Counted from the stretch's first letter, positions 16,243-25,211 are shown. The stretch is DNA of 64,000 bases from IOR16 sp963521065 (GCA_963521065.1 CAUQTI010000001.1:1-64000), one strand, 5' to 3'. The notes: generated by a model from the sequence alone, not told the origin. Translations and numbers: made by a program.

Positions 16243-17556
16243 TTGGAAAAAGCAAAGAAGATTTTAGAAAAACTGGAGAACGCCGGATATGAAGGCTATT
16301 TTGTCGGTGGATGTGTTCGTGATCTGCTATTAAATAAGAAACCAAAGGATTTTGATATTGCGACAAATGCATTTCCAGAAACTATAGAAGAGATATTTCG
16401 GGAATATCCCGTTCTTAAAACAGGAATAAAGCACGGAACCGTAACCGTAATGGATGAAGGAGAAGCGTTCGAGGTGACAACCTACCGCAGAGATGGAGTT
16501 TACAGCGATCACCGCAGACCAGACCGTGTAACCTTTACCGGAAGCATTCAAGAAGATTTAGCTCGAAGAGATTTCACAATCAATGCAATGGCTTATAATG
16601 TGGAGGGGAGACTTCTCGACCCTTACGGAGGAAAAAAAGATTTAAAGAGTGGTGTTTTGCGGTGTGTCGGAAGTGCTTCTCTGCGCTTTGAGGAGGATGC
16701 GCTACGGATATTGCGCCTTTTACGCTTTGCATCTGAATTAGGGTTTGAAATAGAAAAAAAGACAGCGTTGGCTGCATATGAGAAAAAAAATCTCCTGGGA
16801 AAAATTTCGAAAGAGCGAATTTTTAATGAATGCACGAAGATCTGGTGTGGAAAAAATGCACTTGAAATTCTTACGTTATACATCGATATTTTGGGAGTAG
16901 TTCTGCCGGAGCTGCTTCCAATGAAAGGCTTTGAGCAGAAAAACCCTCATCATAAATACGATGTGCTTCATCATACGGCAGTTGTCGTAGGCGCAATTGC
17001 CCCACGTCCTCACCTGCGATGGGCGGCACTGCTGCACGATGCAGGAAAGCCGGACTGCTGTACCATTGACGGAGAGGGAATCGGCCATTTCTATGGACAT
17101 GCAAAGGAAAGTGAAAAAATAGCAGAAAAAGTATTAAAGCGTTTGAACGGCGGGCGCAAACTCAGCAAACAGATTTTACTTTTAATTCGTTACCATGACA
17201 GCCGCATTGAAGCGGATACTCGTGTTGTAAAAGAATGGTTAAACAAGATAGGAAAAGAAAGCTTGGAAGAATTACTTCTTTTAAAAAAAGCAGATTTAGC
17301 CGGACAGAATTCGCTGGGCGGTGAAAAGGAACAGAAGTTAGAACAAGTTCATGCTGTTATGGAGGACATCTTAAATAACGGGGAATGCTACCAATTAAAA
17401 GATTTACAAATAGATGGGAATGATTTGATAGAAAATAATATAGCGGGCGGAGTCCAGATCGGAGAACTATTACAGTTTGCATTAAAAAAGGTGATAGAAG
17501 GTGAGGTGATAAATGAAAAAGAAGCACTGCTGAATCAATTGCGACAGAGGCGATAA
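16243..17556 (+). CDS. cca: CCA tRNA nucleotidyltransferase with HD domain
   Basis: A 437-residue class-II nucleotidyltransferase. VGGCVRDLLL near residue 21 is the Gly-Gly/Arg loop, DFDIATNA (about 35-42) supplies the catalytic aspartates, and RRDFTINAMAYN (about 107-118) plus RFEEDALRILRLLRFASELGF complete the head and neck. An HD phosphohydrolase domain follows (LLHDAGKPDCC about 265; RYHDSR about 320). It adds or repairs the 3' CCA end of tRNAs. From sequence alone a split A-adding role cannot be excluded. TTG start behind GCGAGGGA; divergent from the YitT gene. Confidence 0.9.
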   Translation: MEKAKKILEKLENAGYEGYFVGGCVRDLLLNKKPKDFDIATNAFPETIEEIFREYPVLKTGIKHGTVTVMDEGEAFEVTTYRRDGVYSDHRRPDRVTFTGSIQEDLARRDFTINAMAYNVEGRLLDPYGGKKDLKSGVLRCVGSASLRFEEDALRILRLLRFASELGFEIEKKTALAAYEKKNLLGKISKERIFNECTKIWCGKNALEILTLYIDILGVVLPELLPMKGFEQKNPHHKYDVLHHTAVVVGAIAPRPHLRWAALLHDAGKPDCCTIDGEGIGHFYGHAKESEKIAEKVLKRLNGGRKLSKQILLLIRYHDSRIEADTRVVKEWLNKIGKESLEELLLLKKADLAGQNSLGGEKEQKLEQVHAVMEDILNNGECYQLKDLQIDGNDLIENNIAGGVQIGELLQFALKKVIEGEVINEKEALLNQLRQRR

Positions 17557-17654
17557 ATTTTGTTTCATGGTATCAATTGATATATTGTGAAGTAAATGCA
17601 CCATTTAGCCGAGAATAGCATAAATAAAAAATATAATGCAAGAATAAAAAAGCA

Positions 17655-17682
17655 TTGACAGCATAGAAAATAGAGTTATAAT
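17655..17682 (+). promoter_or_regulatory. SigA promoter of the metal-resistance operon
   Basis: TTGACA (17655-17660), 16-bp spacer, TATAAT (17677-17682): both hexamers match the consensus. The operator begins at the next base, so bound repressor would cover the transcription start. Confidence 0.85.
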
Positions 17683-17730
17683 TAACATATGAACAATTAT
17701 TCATATGTTAATATGAACGTATGAATATAC
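17683..17730 (+). promoter_or_regulatory. ArsR/CadC-type operator
   Basis: A perfect inverted repeat with 11-bp arms, TAACATATGAA (17683-17693) and TTCATATGTTA (17700-17710), 6 bp apart, immediately after the -10 box. Two further ATATGAA half-sites follow at 17711-17729. TGAA/TTCA half-sites spaced this way are typical for SmtB/CadC/CzrA repressors; the gene for one follows directly. Confidence 0.8.
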
Positions 17731-17752
17731 TTTTAATAGAAAGGAGCATAAG

Positions 17753-18118
17753 TTGGAAGAGAATAAAAAAAAGATTGAGTGTTGTGACTCCCATCACATT
17801 CATGAAGAGGTTATTGGAAATGTGAATGAAACCATGCCAGACGAAGAAATTCTCTATGATTTAGCGGAGTTTTACAAGGTTTTTGGTGACAGTACACGAA
17901 TTCGAATTTTATATGTATTGTTTGAAGCGGACTTGTGCGTGTGTGATATTGCACAGCTGTTAAATATGGGACAGTCGGCAATTTCTCACCAGCTTAGAGT
18001 TCTAAAGCAAGCAAGGCTTGTGAAATTTAAAAGAGAAGGGAAATCCGTAATTTACTCTTTAGCGGATGACCATGTTCGCACAATTATTGATCAAGGGATT
18101 GAGCATATTTCAGAATGA
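17753..18118 (+). CDS. cadC: ArsR/SmtB family metal-responsive repressor (CadC-like)
   Basis: A 121-residue winged-helix repressor starting at TTG behind AAAGGAG. The metal site near the DNA-binding helix is the Cys pair of DLCVCDIAQLL (about 62-66), with extra Cys and His in the N-terminal tail (ECCDSHHIH). The dimer-interface site is also present: D-x-H then 11 residues on a His and 3 further a Glu (DDHVRTIIDQGIEHISE). So both the CadC-type and the CzrA-type metal sites seem retained. It should release the operator on Cd, Pb or Zn binding and so control itself and the exporter genes downstream. Confidence 0.9.
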   Translation: MEENKKKIECCDSHHIHEEVIGNVNETMPDEEILYDLAEFYKVFGDSTRIRILYVLFEADLCVCDIAQLLNMGQSAISHQLRVLKQARLVKFKREGKSVIYSLADDHVRTIIDQGIEHISE

Positions 18119-18144
18119 GTTAGAACAAGAAAGGAAGAATAACC

Positions 18145-18366
18145 ATGAAAAAGACATTTAAAATGCAAGAATTAGACTGCGCAAATTGCGCTGCAAAGAT
18201 GGAAAATTCCATTAAGAAGATTGAAGGCGTGCAAAATGCACAGATTAGCTTTATGACACAAAAGCTGACGCTGGAGGCTCCGGATGAGCTATTTGATAAA
18301 ATATTAGAAGAAGCGATTAATGTTTGCAAGAAAGTAGAGCCGGATTGTGTGATTGTGACAAACTAA
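18145..18366 (+). CDS. Free-standing HMA metallochaperone domain
   Basis: A 73-residue heavy-metal-associated ferredoxin-like domain with the metal-binding C-A-N-C at about residues 13-16 (LDCANCAAKMENSI). It lies 26 bp after the repressor gene and 56 bp before the P-type ATPase. The ATPase lacks an N-terminal HMA domain, so this small protein probably hands metal to it, or acts as the detached domain. The ATG follows AGAAAGGAAG. Confidence 0.9.
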   Translation: MKKTFKMQELDCANCAAKMENSIKKIEGVQNAQISFMTQKLTLEAPDELFDKILEEAINVCKKVEPDCVIVTN

Positions 18367-18422
18367 TCAGCACAAAGAAAGGAATTAAATAAGTCAAAGA
18401 TTGACTTAAAACAGGTGAGGAT

Positions 18423-20303
18423 ATGTCTAAGAAGCAAAAAAGAGTATTAATGAGAATAGGAATAAGCGGTATCTTATTTGCCGCCGGCGAAATACTTTTA
18501 GCAGTTGGAATGAATCCGTTCGGTGATCTGGGATCGTTTGTATTCTTCTTGATTCCTTATTTGATTGTGGGCGGCGATATCCTTCTTGCAGCTGCAAAAA
18601 ATATACTTCGCGGTCAGGTTTTCGACGAGAATTTTCTGATGGCCGTTGCAACAATCGGCGCCTTTGCCGTTGGGGAATACCCAGAGGGCGTTGCGGTAAT
18701 GCTGTTTTATCAGGTTGGAGAGCTTTTCCAGAGCTACGCGGTCAATGCATCCAGAAAGTCGATTTCAACGTTAATGGATATTCGTCCGGACTATGCAAAT
18801 ATAGAAGTAGATGGAGTTTTAAAGCAGGTTGATCCAGATGAAGTTGCTGTAGGAGATACCATTGTGGTAAAGCCTGGTGAACGGATTCCGCTCGACGGGA
18901 TTGTATTGGAGGGGGCTTCCTCTGTGGATACCTCTGCACTGACCGGTGAATCTATGCCGAGAGATTTGAAGGAAGGCAGCGAAGCATTAAGCGGCTGTAT
19001 TAATTTAAACGGTGTATTATCCATCCGAGTCATCAAAGAATTTGGAGAATCCACTGTATCTAAGATTTTAGATTTAGTAGAAAATGCAGGAAGCAAAAAA
19101 GCAAAAGCAGAAAATTTCATCACTAAATTTGCAAGATATTACACACCGGTTGTGGTTATCTGCGCAGCACTTTTGGCAGTTGTACCCCCGCTAGTGCTTG
19201 AAGGGGCATCCTTTTCTGAGTGGATTCAGCGTGCGCTGATCTTCCTCGTAGTTTCTTGTCCTTGTGCGCTGGTGATCTCTATCCCACTAGGGTTTTTCGG
19301 AGGAATCGGCGGCGCATCAAAATGCGGTGTGCTTGTGAAGGGTAGCAACTATCTGGAAGTGTTGGCAAACACCGGTATCATTGTATTTGATAAGACAGGG
19401 ACTCTGACAAAAGGCAATTTTAAAGTAACGCAGATTTATCCGAAAGAGAATGCGGGGCTTTCTGAAAACGAAATATTACGCTTTGCGGCAATTGCGGAAA
19501 ATTACTCGGATCATCCGATTTCTCTTTCTTTGAAAGAAGCATACGGAGAAAAGATTGACCCCGCAATGCTGGAAAACGTAGAGGAAATTTCGGGCCATGG
19601 CGTAAAAGCGATGGTAGAAGGGAAAAAAATATACGCTGGAAATTCAAAGTTAATGGAATTGTATTCTGTTGAGTATGAAAAAAAGGACGTTGCCGGAACC
19701 CTTGTATACGTCGCGATAGAAGATCGTTACGTTGGGTGCATCGTGATTGCAGATGAAATTAAAGAGGATGCAAAAGAAGCCATTCTTAAGCTGAAGGGCG
19801 CAGGTGTAAAACGTACCGTTATGCTGACCGGGGATTCAAAAAGTGTTGGCGAAATGGTTGGCGGCCAGTTAGGACTGGATGAAGTTTACACAGAGCTTCT
19901 GCCTACCGGTAAGGTAAGCAAGCTTGAGGAATTGCTGAAGCAGAAAAAACATTACGGAAGCTTAGCCTTCGTCGGAGATGGGATTAATGATGCTCCGGTT
20001 TTGGCACAGGCAGATGTGGGAATCGCGATGGGTGGACTAGGTTCAGACGCGGCAATTGAAGCAGCGGATATTGTTATTATGGATGACCGCCCTTCTAAAA
20101 TTGTAACAGCCATTAAAATTTCAAGAAAAACACTCCAGATTGTGAAACAAAATATTATTTTGGCTTTGGGTGTAAAAGGAATTGTACTATTGATGGGAGC
20201 CTTTGGATTTGCTACAATGTGGGAAGCAGTATTTGCAGATGTAGGAGTGTCAGTCATTGCGATTTTAAATGCAATGAGGGCCTTAAACGTCTCAAAATAC
20301 TAG
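18423..20303 (+). CDS. cadA: Zn/Cd/Pb-exporting P1B-type ATPase
   Basis: A 626-residue heavy-metal ATPase that begins directly with the first membrane helices; no N-terminal HMA domain. Actuator TGES (about 176), membrane metal site Cys279-Pro-Cys281, phosphorylated Asp323 in DKTGTLTKG, HP motif in SDHPISL (about 365), and GDGINDAPVL near 517. The last membrane pair has the Lys of LGVKGIVLL and the Asp of FADVGVSV typical of the Zn/Cd/Pb subgroup rather than Cu. It pumps toxic divalent metal out of the cell. Third gene of the operon governed by the operator at 17683. Confidence 0.94.
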   Translation: MSKKQKRVLMRIGISGILFAAGEILLAVGMNPFGDLGSFVFFLIPYLIVGGDILLAAAKNILRGQVFDENFLMAVATIGAFAVGEYPEGVAVMLFYQVGELFQSYAVNASRKSISTLMDIRPDYANIEVDGVLKQVDPDEVAVGDTIVVKPGERIPLDGIVLEGASSVDTSALTGESMPRDLKEGSEALSGCINLNGVLSIRVIKEFGESTVSKILDLVENAGSKKAKAENFITKFARYYTPVVVICAALLAVVPPLVLEGASFSEWIQRALIFLVVSCPCALVISIPLGFFGGIGGASKCGVLVKGSNYLEVLANTGIIVFDKTGTLTKGNFKVTQIYPKENAGLSENEILRFAAIAENYSDHPISLSLKEAYGEKIDPAMLENVEEISGHGVKAMVEGKKIYAGNSKLMELYSVEYEKKDVAGTLVYVAIEDRYVGCIVIADEIKEDAKEAILKLKGAGVKRTVMLTGDSKSVGEMVGGQLGLDEVYTELLPTGKVSKLEELLKQKKHYGSLAFVGDGINDAPVLAQADVGIAMGGLGSDAAIEAADIVIMDDRPSKIVTAIKISRKTLQIVKQNIILALGVKGIVLLMGAFGFATMWEAVFADVGVSVIAILNAMRALNVSKY

Positions 20304-20333
20304 ACTTAGATGCAGTAAAAAAGGAGACCCCAT

Positions 20334-21167
20334 ATGCAACAGGAACTACAACATGAATCAATCTCACAAACGGAGGTAAACGAAATTCCGTCCATTATTT
20401 TCAAATCGGGAAGTAACTATTTTGCTATCCTGAGTGAGAATGTAACTTCGATTTCCATTCTACCGGAGAATCTAACGGGACTGCCGGAAGCACCGGATTA
20501 TATAAGAGGACTCGCGAGCTTGCGGGAGGCTTGTATTCCTGTGCTGGATTTGAGAACTGTATTGAAAGCACCAAAGCTTTCCTTGGAAGTAAAAGAGTTT
20601 GAGGACATGATTGAAGAGCGAAAGAAGGACCACCAAAGATGGGCGGCAGAATTAGTCCGTTCAATTGATGAAGAGCGGCCATTCACGTTGACAGCCGATC
20701 CCCACCAATGCGCATTTGGGAAATGGTATGACAGCTATAAAACGAGTAATTCAATGGTGCAGTTTCAATTAAAGAAAATTGATGAACCGCATAAAAGACT
20801 TCACAAAGTAGCGGAGGAAACTCAAAAGGTCCTAACGATTACGGACGAAGAGAAACGCGAAGCGGCACTGGATGAAATTAAAAATCAGTTGGAAAATCAA
20901 ATTTTACCAACCATGTTGCACCTGTTAGATGATACAAAGAAAATTATGGGTGACAGCATACGTGAAATGATGCTTGTTCTAAATGATGGCGAAAAGCAGG
21001 CAGCAATCGCTGTTGATGAAGTTTTGCGTGTGGAGCATTTAGAACCTGTTGCAGACAATCTTAAAATAGACGATGTGCATCAAATGAATTATGTGACAGG
21101 AATACTCAAGTCGAAAGACCAGGTAGTATTGCTGCTTGATGAAAAAAGACTTTTGGATTTGATGTGA
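20334..21167 (+). CDS. CheW adaptor with inserted zinc-binding CZB domain
   Basis: A 277-residue protein. Residues about 20-82 form the first half of a CheW fold (SGSNYFAILSENV, YIRGLASLREACIPVLDLR) and about 205-275 the second half (MLVLNDGEKQAAIAVDEV, VTGILKSKDQVVLLLDEK). Between them lies a helical chemoreceptor zinc-binding domain with all ligands: His100 (DHQRW), Cys126 (HQCAFGKWYDS), His153 and His157 (EPHKRLH). CheW couples receptors to CheA; CZB domains bind Zn tightly. The gene begins 30 bp after the Zn/Cd exporter with no terminator between, so it may be induced with it. The start follows AAAAGGAGA. Confidence 0.88.
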   Translation: MQQELQHESISQTEVNEIPSIIFKSGSNYFAILSENVTSISILPENLTGLPEAPDYIRGLASLREACIPVLDLRTVLKAPKLSLEVKEFEDMIEERKKDHQRWAAELVRSIDEERPFTLTADPHQCAFGKWYDSYKTSNSMVQFQLKKIDEPHKRLHKVAEETQKVLTITDEEKREAALDEIKNQLENQILPTMLHLLDDTKKIMGDSIREMMLVLNDGEKQAAIAVDEVLRVEHLEPVADNLKIDDVHQMNYVTGILKSKDQVVLLLDEKRLLDLM

Positions 21168-21304
21168 GAAATATAGAATTTTAATATTTTGGTAAGATAC
21201 TTTTTCGGGATAAGAAGAAGCGATGAGGGGAATCAGATAAAATATATTTTTGTCTACAGCTTTTTTAATGCAATGACTTTTAACATGTATTAATATAATT
21301 GATA

Positions 21305-21333
21305 TTGACAAATATTTGTATATGCATTAATAT
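21305..21333 (+). promoter_or_regulatory. Promoter for the vanZ-ABC operon
   Basis: TTGACA (21305-21310), 17-bp spacer, TAATAT (21328-21333), 37 bp before the VanZ start. Confidence 0.7.
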
Positions 21334-21370
21334 TTGGTTAACTTAGGTTCTTTTTTGTATGGAGAAAAAG

Positions 21371-21970
21371 ATGTTAGTTGATTTTGATATATTGACTGTT
21401 ATTATTGGTTTTATTATTTTTATTATCGTGGCTTTTATTTTCAAATTCCACTGTAAAAAAGGAAATATTTATATCTTTCTATCTTTCATTATGTTCTTAT
21501 ATCTTTTGAATGTGATTAAATTTACGCTGTTTACATTTCCAATATTTTCAAAATGGTATGAACCAAATCTCTTTGAAAGTATAAATATGATTCCATTTAA
21601 AGGGATATGGAGCAAGGAATCTCTTCTTAATATTATAATGTTGATTCCCTTGGGGATAGGTCTACATTTCCTTTCTAGAATCAATAATTGGAAAGAAATT
21701 TTAATAACGGCGCTCCTCTCTGGTGTATGCATTGAATCGTTGCAGTTTATGATTGGATTGTTTCTTTCAAGAGGATTTACGTTTCGCTTCATAGACATTT
21801 TTTTTGGTGTTATGATTGGATACTGCTTTCTTAAAATTATTTCTGGATTATTTTTAAAACAATTGAAATATGATGATTCTGGCCTTAATCTATTTTGGAA
21901 GTATGTATTTGCTATTGCAAAGAGCGTGACAAAAAGCATGCCCGCACGAGTGGGCGAGGGGGATAAGTAA
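21371..21970 (+). CDS. VanZ family membrane protein
   Basis: A 199-residue protein with five membrane helices. VanZ signatures are NIIMLIPLGIGLHFL (about 90-104), the SGVCIESLQ segment near 120 and FRFIDIFFGVMIGY near 143. Start set at ATG 21371, which has GGAG six bases upstream; the in-frame ATG at 21359 has none. VanZ proteins are small membrane proteins, named from teicoplanin resistance, with poorly defined function. 41 bp before the ABC permease and probably in one operon with it. Base composition is more AT-rich than the flanking genes, which may indicate transfer. Confidence 0.85.
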   Translation: MLVDFDILTVIIGFIIFIIVAFIFKFHCKKGNIYIFLSFIMFLYLLNVIKFTLFTFPIFSKWYEPNLFESINMIPFKGIWSKESLLNIIMLIPLGIGLHFLSRINNWKEILITALLSGVCIESLQFMIGLFLSRGFTFRFIDIFFGVMIGYCFLKIISGLFLKQLKYDDSGLNLFWKYVFAIAKSVTKSMPARVGEGDK

Positions 21971-22011
21971 TAATGGATTTACTTTAATCAGCATCAGAAA
22001 GGCGTTGTAAT

Positions 22012-24174
22012 ATGAAGAAATTATATGTGTTTTTAGTTGTTGCGTTATATTTTACCGTTTCTCTTTTTTGCGGACTGGATCTTTCTTTAAAAGAAAATAA
22101 CAGGATTGCAAATGATTTTTTTAACGGCACGATTATGGTGAAGCAAAAGAGCAACGCAGAGCAGACGCTAAAAAGCCTGAAGGAAATTTCTGATACATAT
22201 AGTTTGACTCTTGCAAAGATATCTCAATATGACGAAGGTACGGATGTTTATATCTATTCCTCCGGCGGTACTTTTGAAAAAAGCATGTTAGGGCTCAATC
22301 CCTTGAATTCAGGGATGTTTTATACAAATAAAAAAGAAATAGCGGATAGCGAATCACATTTTGATGTTTTCAGCAACAAGAAAATCAGAGTATATCCGCT
22401 GGACAATCTAGACGAAGTCCATTTAATGGGTTGGTACAGTATCTACGCGGAGGATAGCAGCTTCTTTTCGAAGCACATGGACAATATTAATTTAAAATAC
22501 GGTAATTCTGTAGAATTATATGAAAATAGAAGGATCCTTAATGTTATTGAGGAAAATTACAGCAGCCTTCAAGTAGGGTATTTAGGTTTCCTGGTAGGAT
22601 TACTCAGCATAATCATTGTAGTGACCTATCTTTATAGGATGAATCATTTGAAGCGCAGCTTCGCAATAAAAAAATTATGTGGTTATTCCAATCAAATGAT
22701 TTTCTCCGAATTGTGGCATCGGTTCATCTTAAAGCCAATTGGTACCGCTCTTCTTTTCGCATATGTTTTTTCGATCGGCGTATTTATAGCGTATGGGTAC
22801 ATTGACAGTGTAAATATACTCCTGCTATTTTTAAAAAGATTAACACTTTATAACCTTGCCATTAGCTTGCCTTTGATGCTGATTTTATCTTTATTCACCA
22901 TAATTTTATTACAGATATTTAAGGAAGAAGATATCATTCGGTATTTAAAAAATTCAAAAAAAGAAACAAATAAGTTGAATTTTTGCATCATAGCTTTATC
23001 TATGGCCTTTGTACTGCTCTCATCAAGCGTCCTGTATACAAGTGCAGACTATGTCATAGACCGAAGAAGTTCCCAAAAGCTCTGGGAGAAAAATAAAGAT
23101 TTAGTGACACTGTATGTTACTGCGACTTCACACATTCTTGACGATAAAAAAGAAAGTGTTCTGTTCGAAAAGAAACTTATAGAGCTTTGGAAGCACTTTT
23201 ATCAGCAAGGGGGTATTTTGTTTCATAAACGAAAAATAATAGAAGTAAATAAGCAGGAAATTCCCCTGATTTATATTAACAAGAGCTACTTAAAAGAGAA
23301 TACGATTTTAGGTGCGGATGGCAAACGTATTTTAAACTTTGATGAATCAGATGACAATAATATCAGTGTATTGGTTCCGGAACGGTATAGAAAAGATATG
23401 GTTTTAATTCGACCAGCACTTCACGAGCTTCACCTGAATGGTAAATATATGGGGGAAGATGCAGTTAATTCGGAAGGCACGAAATATAATGCCTACGAAG
23501 CAAATTTCAATAATCCTGCTATTGTTGAGACGGTTACATATATAAAAAATGATCAAAAATTATTCACTTATGCGGGCTATGTGGATATTCCCCAAAATGG
23601 AATTTTAATGCTGGTAAACGACAGAAATATGGGACTAAATACATACATTCCTACCATTATGGGAGCGGGTGGAATAAAAATTCCGAACTATTTAGAGGTG
23701 AAACCATATGTTGATGAATTTTTTAAGGAAAATGGCTATAATTATGTAGAATATTATTTTGCATCTATATATGAAAGCTATGAAGACGATGTACAGTATA
23801 TGCTGTTTCTAACACAATTTAGTATTTGCACACTGTTTTTAAATCTAGTATTTTTATTTCTTGCGCTGTTTTCGTTTGTCAGTATTTACTTCGATAATTA
23901 TAAGCGAAAAAATGCAGTTTTAAAATTTATGGGTTTTACCTTTAGGGAAAGGCATCGTGCTTTTTTAGTAAAATTCTCTGTTTTAAACCTCATAATAACC
24001 GGAGCTTGTCTGCTCATTGTAAGGATCGCTGAAAAGAGGATTGTGAATTTGCATATTTTTACTCCGGTACTTTTTATTTATTTTCTTTTCATCCTGCTTA
24101 ATTTGCTGATTGTGAGCTATATATTGCAAAGAAAAGAAAAATTTAATATGATACAGGCCTTGAAAGGAGAATGA
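22012..24174 (+). CDS. ABC permease of the bacteriocin-associated (DUF1430) type
   Basis: A 720-residue membrane protein with about seven or eight helices. The N-terminal one (5-22) is followed by an outside domain, three central helices (about 190-315), a second large outside domain (about 345-600), and three C-terminal helices (about 610-712) with FtsX-like character. The KLCGYSNQMIFSELWHRF loop after the second helix resembles the membrane proteins that accompany lactococcin-972-type peptides. With the ATPase directly downstream it would form a self-protection or export pump. No bacteriocin precursor gene is visible nearby. The ATG lies behind a modest AAAGGCG ribosome site. Confidence 0.8.
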   Translation: MKKLYVFLVVALYFTVSLFCGLDLSLKENNRIANDFFNGTIMVKQKSNAEQTLKSLKEISDTYSLTLAKISQYDEGTDVYIYSSGGTFEKSMLGLNPLNSGMFYTNKKEIADSESHFDVFSNKKIRVYPLDNLDEVHLMGWYSIYAEDSSFFSKHMDNINLKYGNSVELYENRRILNVIEENYSSLQVGYLGFLVGLLSIIIVVTYLYRMNHLKRSFAIKKLCGYSNQMIFSELWHRFILKPIGTALLFAYVFSIGVFIAYGYIDSVNILLLFLKRLTLYNLAISLPLMLILSLFTIILLQIFKEEDIIRYLKNSKKETNKLNFCIIALSMAFVLLSSSVLYTSADYVIDRRSSQKLWEKNKDLVTLYVTATSHILDDKKESVLFEKKLIELWKHFYQQGGILFHKRKIIEVNKQEIPLIYINKSYLKENTILGADGKRILNFDESDDNNISVLVPERYRKDMVLIRPALHELHLNGKYMGEDAVNSEGTKYNAYEANFNNPAIVETVTYIKNDQKLFTYAGYVDIPQNGILMLVNDRNMGLNTYIPTIMGAGGIKIPNYLEVKPYVDEFFKENGYNYVEYYFASIYESYEDDVQYMLFLTQFSICTLFLNLVFLFLALFSFVSIYFDNYKRKNAVLKFMGFTFRERHRAFLVKFSVLNLIITGACLLIVRIAEKRIVNLHIFTPVLFIYFLFILLNLLIVSYILQRKEKFNMIQALKGE

Positions 24175-24175
24175 T

Positions 24176-24814
24176 ATGCAGCCTCTTATTGAAACAAGAA
24201 ATCTGAATAAAAGCTTTGGAGAAAAATTAGTGTTAAGTAACTTTACGTTTTCTGCCGAACCGCAGGAATTTATATCGGTTACCGGAAAAAGCGGCTCAGG
24301 AAAAAGTACACTTTTGAACATTTTGGGGTTATTAGATCAATACGATTCGGGTGAATTGCTGATTCACAATGAAGTGATTGCTAATACTGCTGGGAAGAAA
24401 GCCCTCTTATTTAGAAGAAATTATATGGGATATATTTTTCAAAACTATGCGTTGATTGAAGATGAAACGGTAGAAGAAAATTTAAAGGTTGCGCTGAGAT
24501 ACGCTCCTGAAAATGGACAGTCAAAAAAAGATATCATTCAAGGTGCATTAGCGGAAGTCGGATTGGAAAATTTTGAACGAAAAAAAATCTATGAGCTTTC
24601 TGGAGGAGAGCAGCAAAGAGTCGCCGTTGCCAGAGTTTTTATTAAGCCGTGTGAATTGATTTTAGCAGACGAGCCGACAGGTTCTTTGGATTCGGAAAAT
24701 AAGAACTTAATTTTACACCTTTTTAAGAAATTGAGAGATAAAGGAAAGACAATTATTATTGTCACTCACGATTTAGAAATTCCTAAAATATGTGACAAAA
24801 ATATTATACTTTAA
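24176..24814 (+). CDS. ABC transporter ATP-binding protein (lactococcin-972 export type)
   Basis: A 212-residue ATPase, one base after the permease stop. Walker A GKSGSGKST (about 38-46), Q-loop in YIFQNYAL, signature LSGGEQQRVAVARV (about 140), Walker B LILADEPTGSLD (about 160) and the His of IIIVTHD (about 200) are all intact. Belongs with the LolD/MacB-like small ATPases that pair with FtsX- or DUF1430-type permeases. Partner: the permease at 22012. Confidence 0.92.
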   Translation: MQPLIETRNLNKSFGEKLVLSNFTFSAEPQEFISVTGKSGSGKSTLLNILGLLDQYDSGELLIHNEVIANTAGKKALLFRRNYMGYIFQNYALIEDETVEENLKVALRYAPENGQSKKDIIQGALAEVGLENFERKKIYELSGGEQQRVAVARVFIKPCELILADEPTGSLDSENKNLILHLFKKLRDKGKTIIIVTHDLEIPKICDKNIIL

Positions 24815-24881
24815 AAATTCCCCTTTTCTTTTTGAGGCAATGGATATATAATAGCACTTGAAAACTAAATATTGAATAAAA

Positions 24882-24986
24882 TCTTCAGGGCAGGGTGCAA
24901 ATCCCTACCGGTGGTACAGCCCACGAGCCGTAAGGCAGATTCGGTTAGATTCCGAAGCCGACAGTTAAAGTCTGGATGAAAGAAGA
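24882..24986 (+). promoter_or_regulatory. FMN riboswitch (RFN element)
   Basis: All conserved blocks are present in order: closing stem TCTTC / GAAGA, AGGGCAGGGTGCAAATCCC, TACCGGTGGTA, AGCCCACGAGCC, the GATTCGGTTAGATTCCGAAGCCGAC region and AGTCTGGATG. It binds FMN and lowers expression of the ribDE-BA-H genes. A TATAAT at 24847-24852 may be the promoter -10. The terminator at 25033 is the likely expression platform. Confidence 0.96.
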
Positions 24987-25032
24987 AAAAGATAGTTGTA
25001 ATTTTTGCATTACACTTATTTTTGTATATTTG

Positions 25033-25066
25033 CTCTGGAATGAATTTCATTTCAGAGTTTTTTTAT
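25033..25066 (+). terminator. Riboswitch-controlled terminator
   Basis: CTCTGGAATGAA pairs with TTCATTTCAGAG (one G-T and one mismatch) and runs into seven T, 46 nt after the RFN element and 146 nt before ribD. The position fits FMN-induced early termination. Confidence 0.8.
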
Positions 25067-25211
25067 TTGGCACAAAATGACTGATTGGGAAGGACTGATA
25101 AAATCTTGCTTATCATTTTTCTTATAAACAGCATGTTTTCTTTTTTCACATAAAAAGCACGATAGGATGCCTCAATTTTATTCAAGCAATAAAACATAAG
25201 GGAGTGGTATC

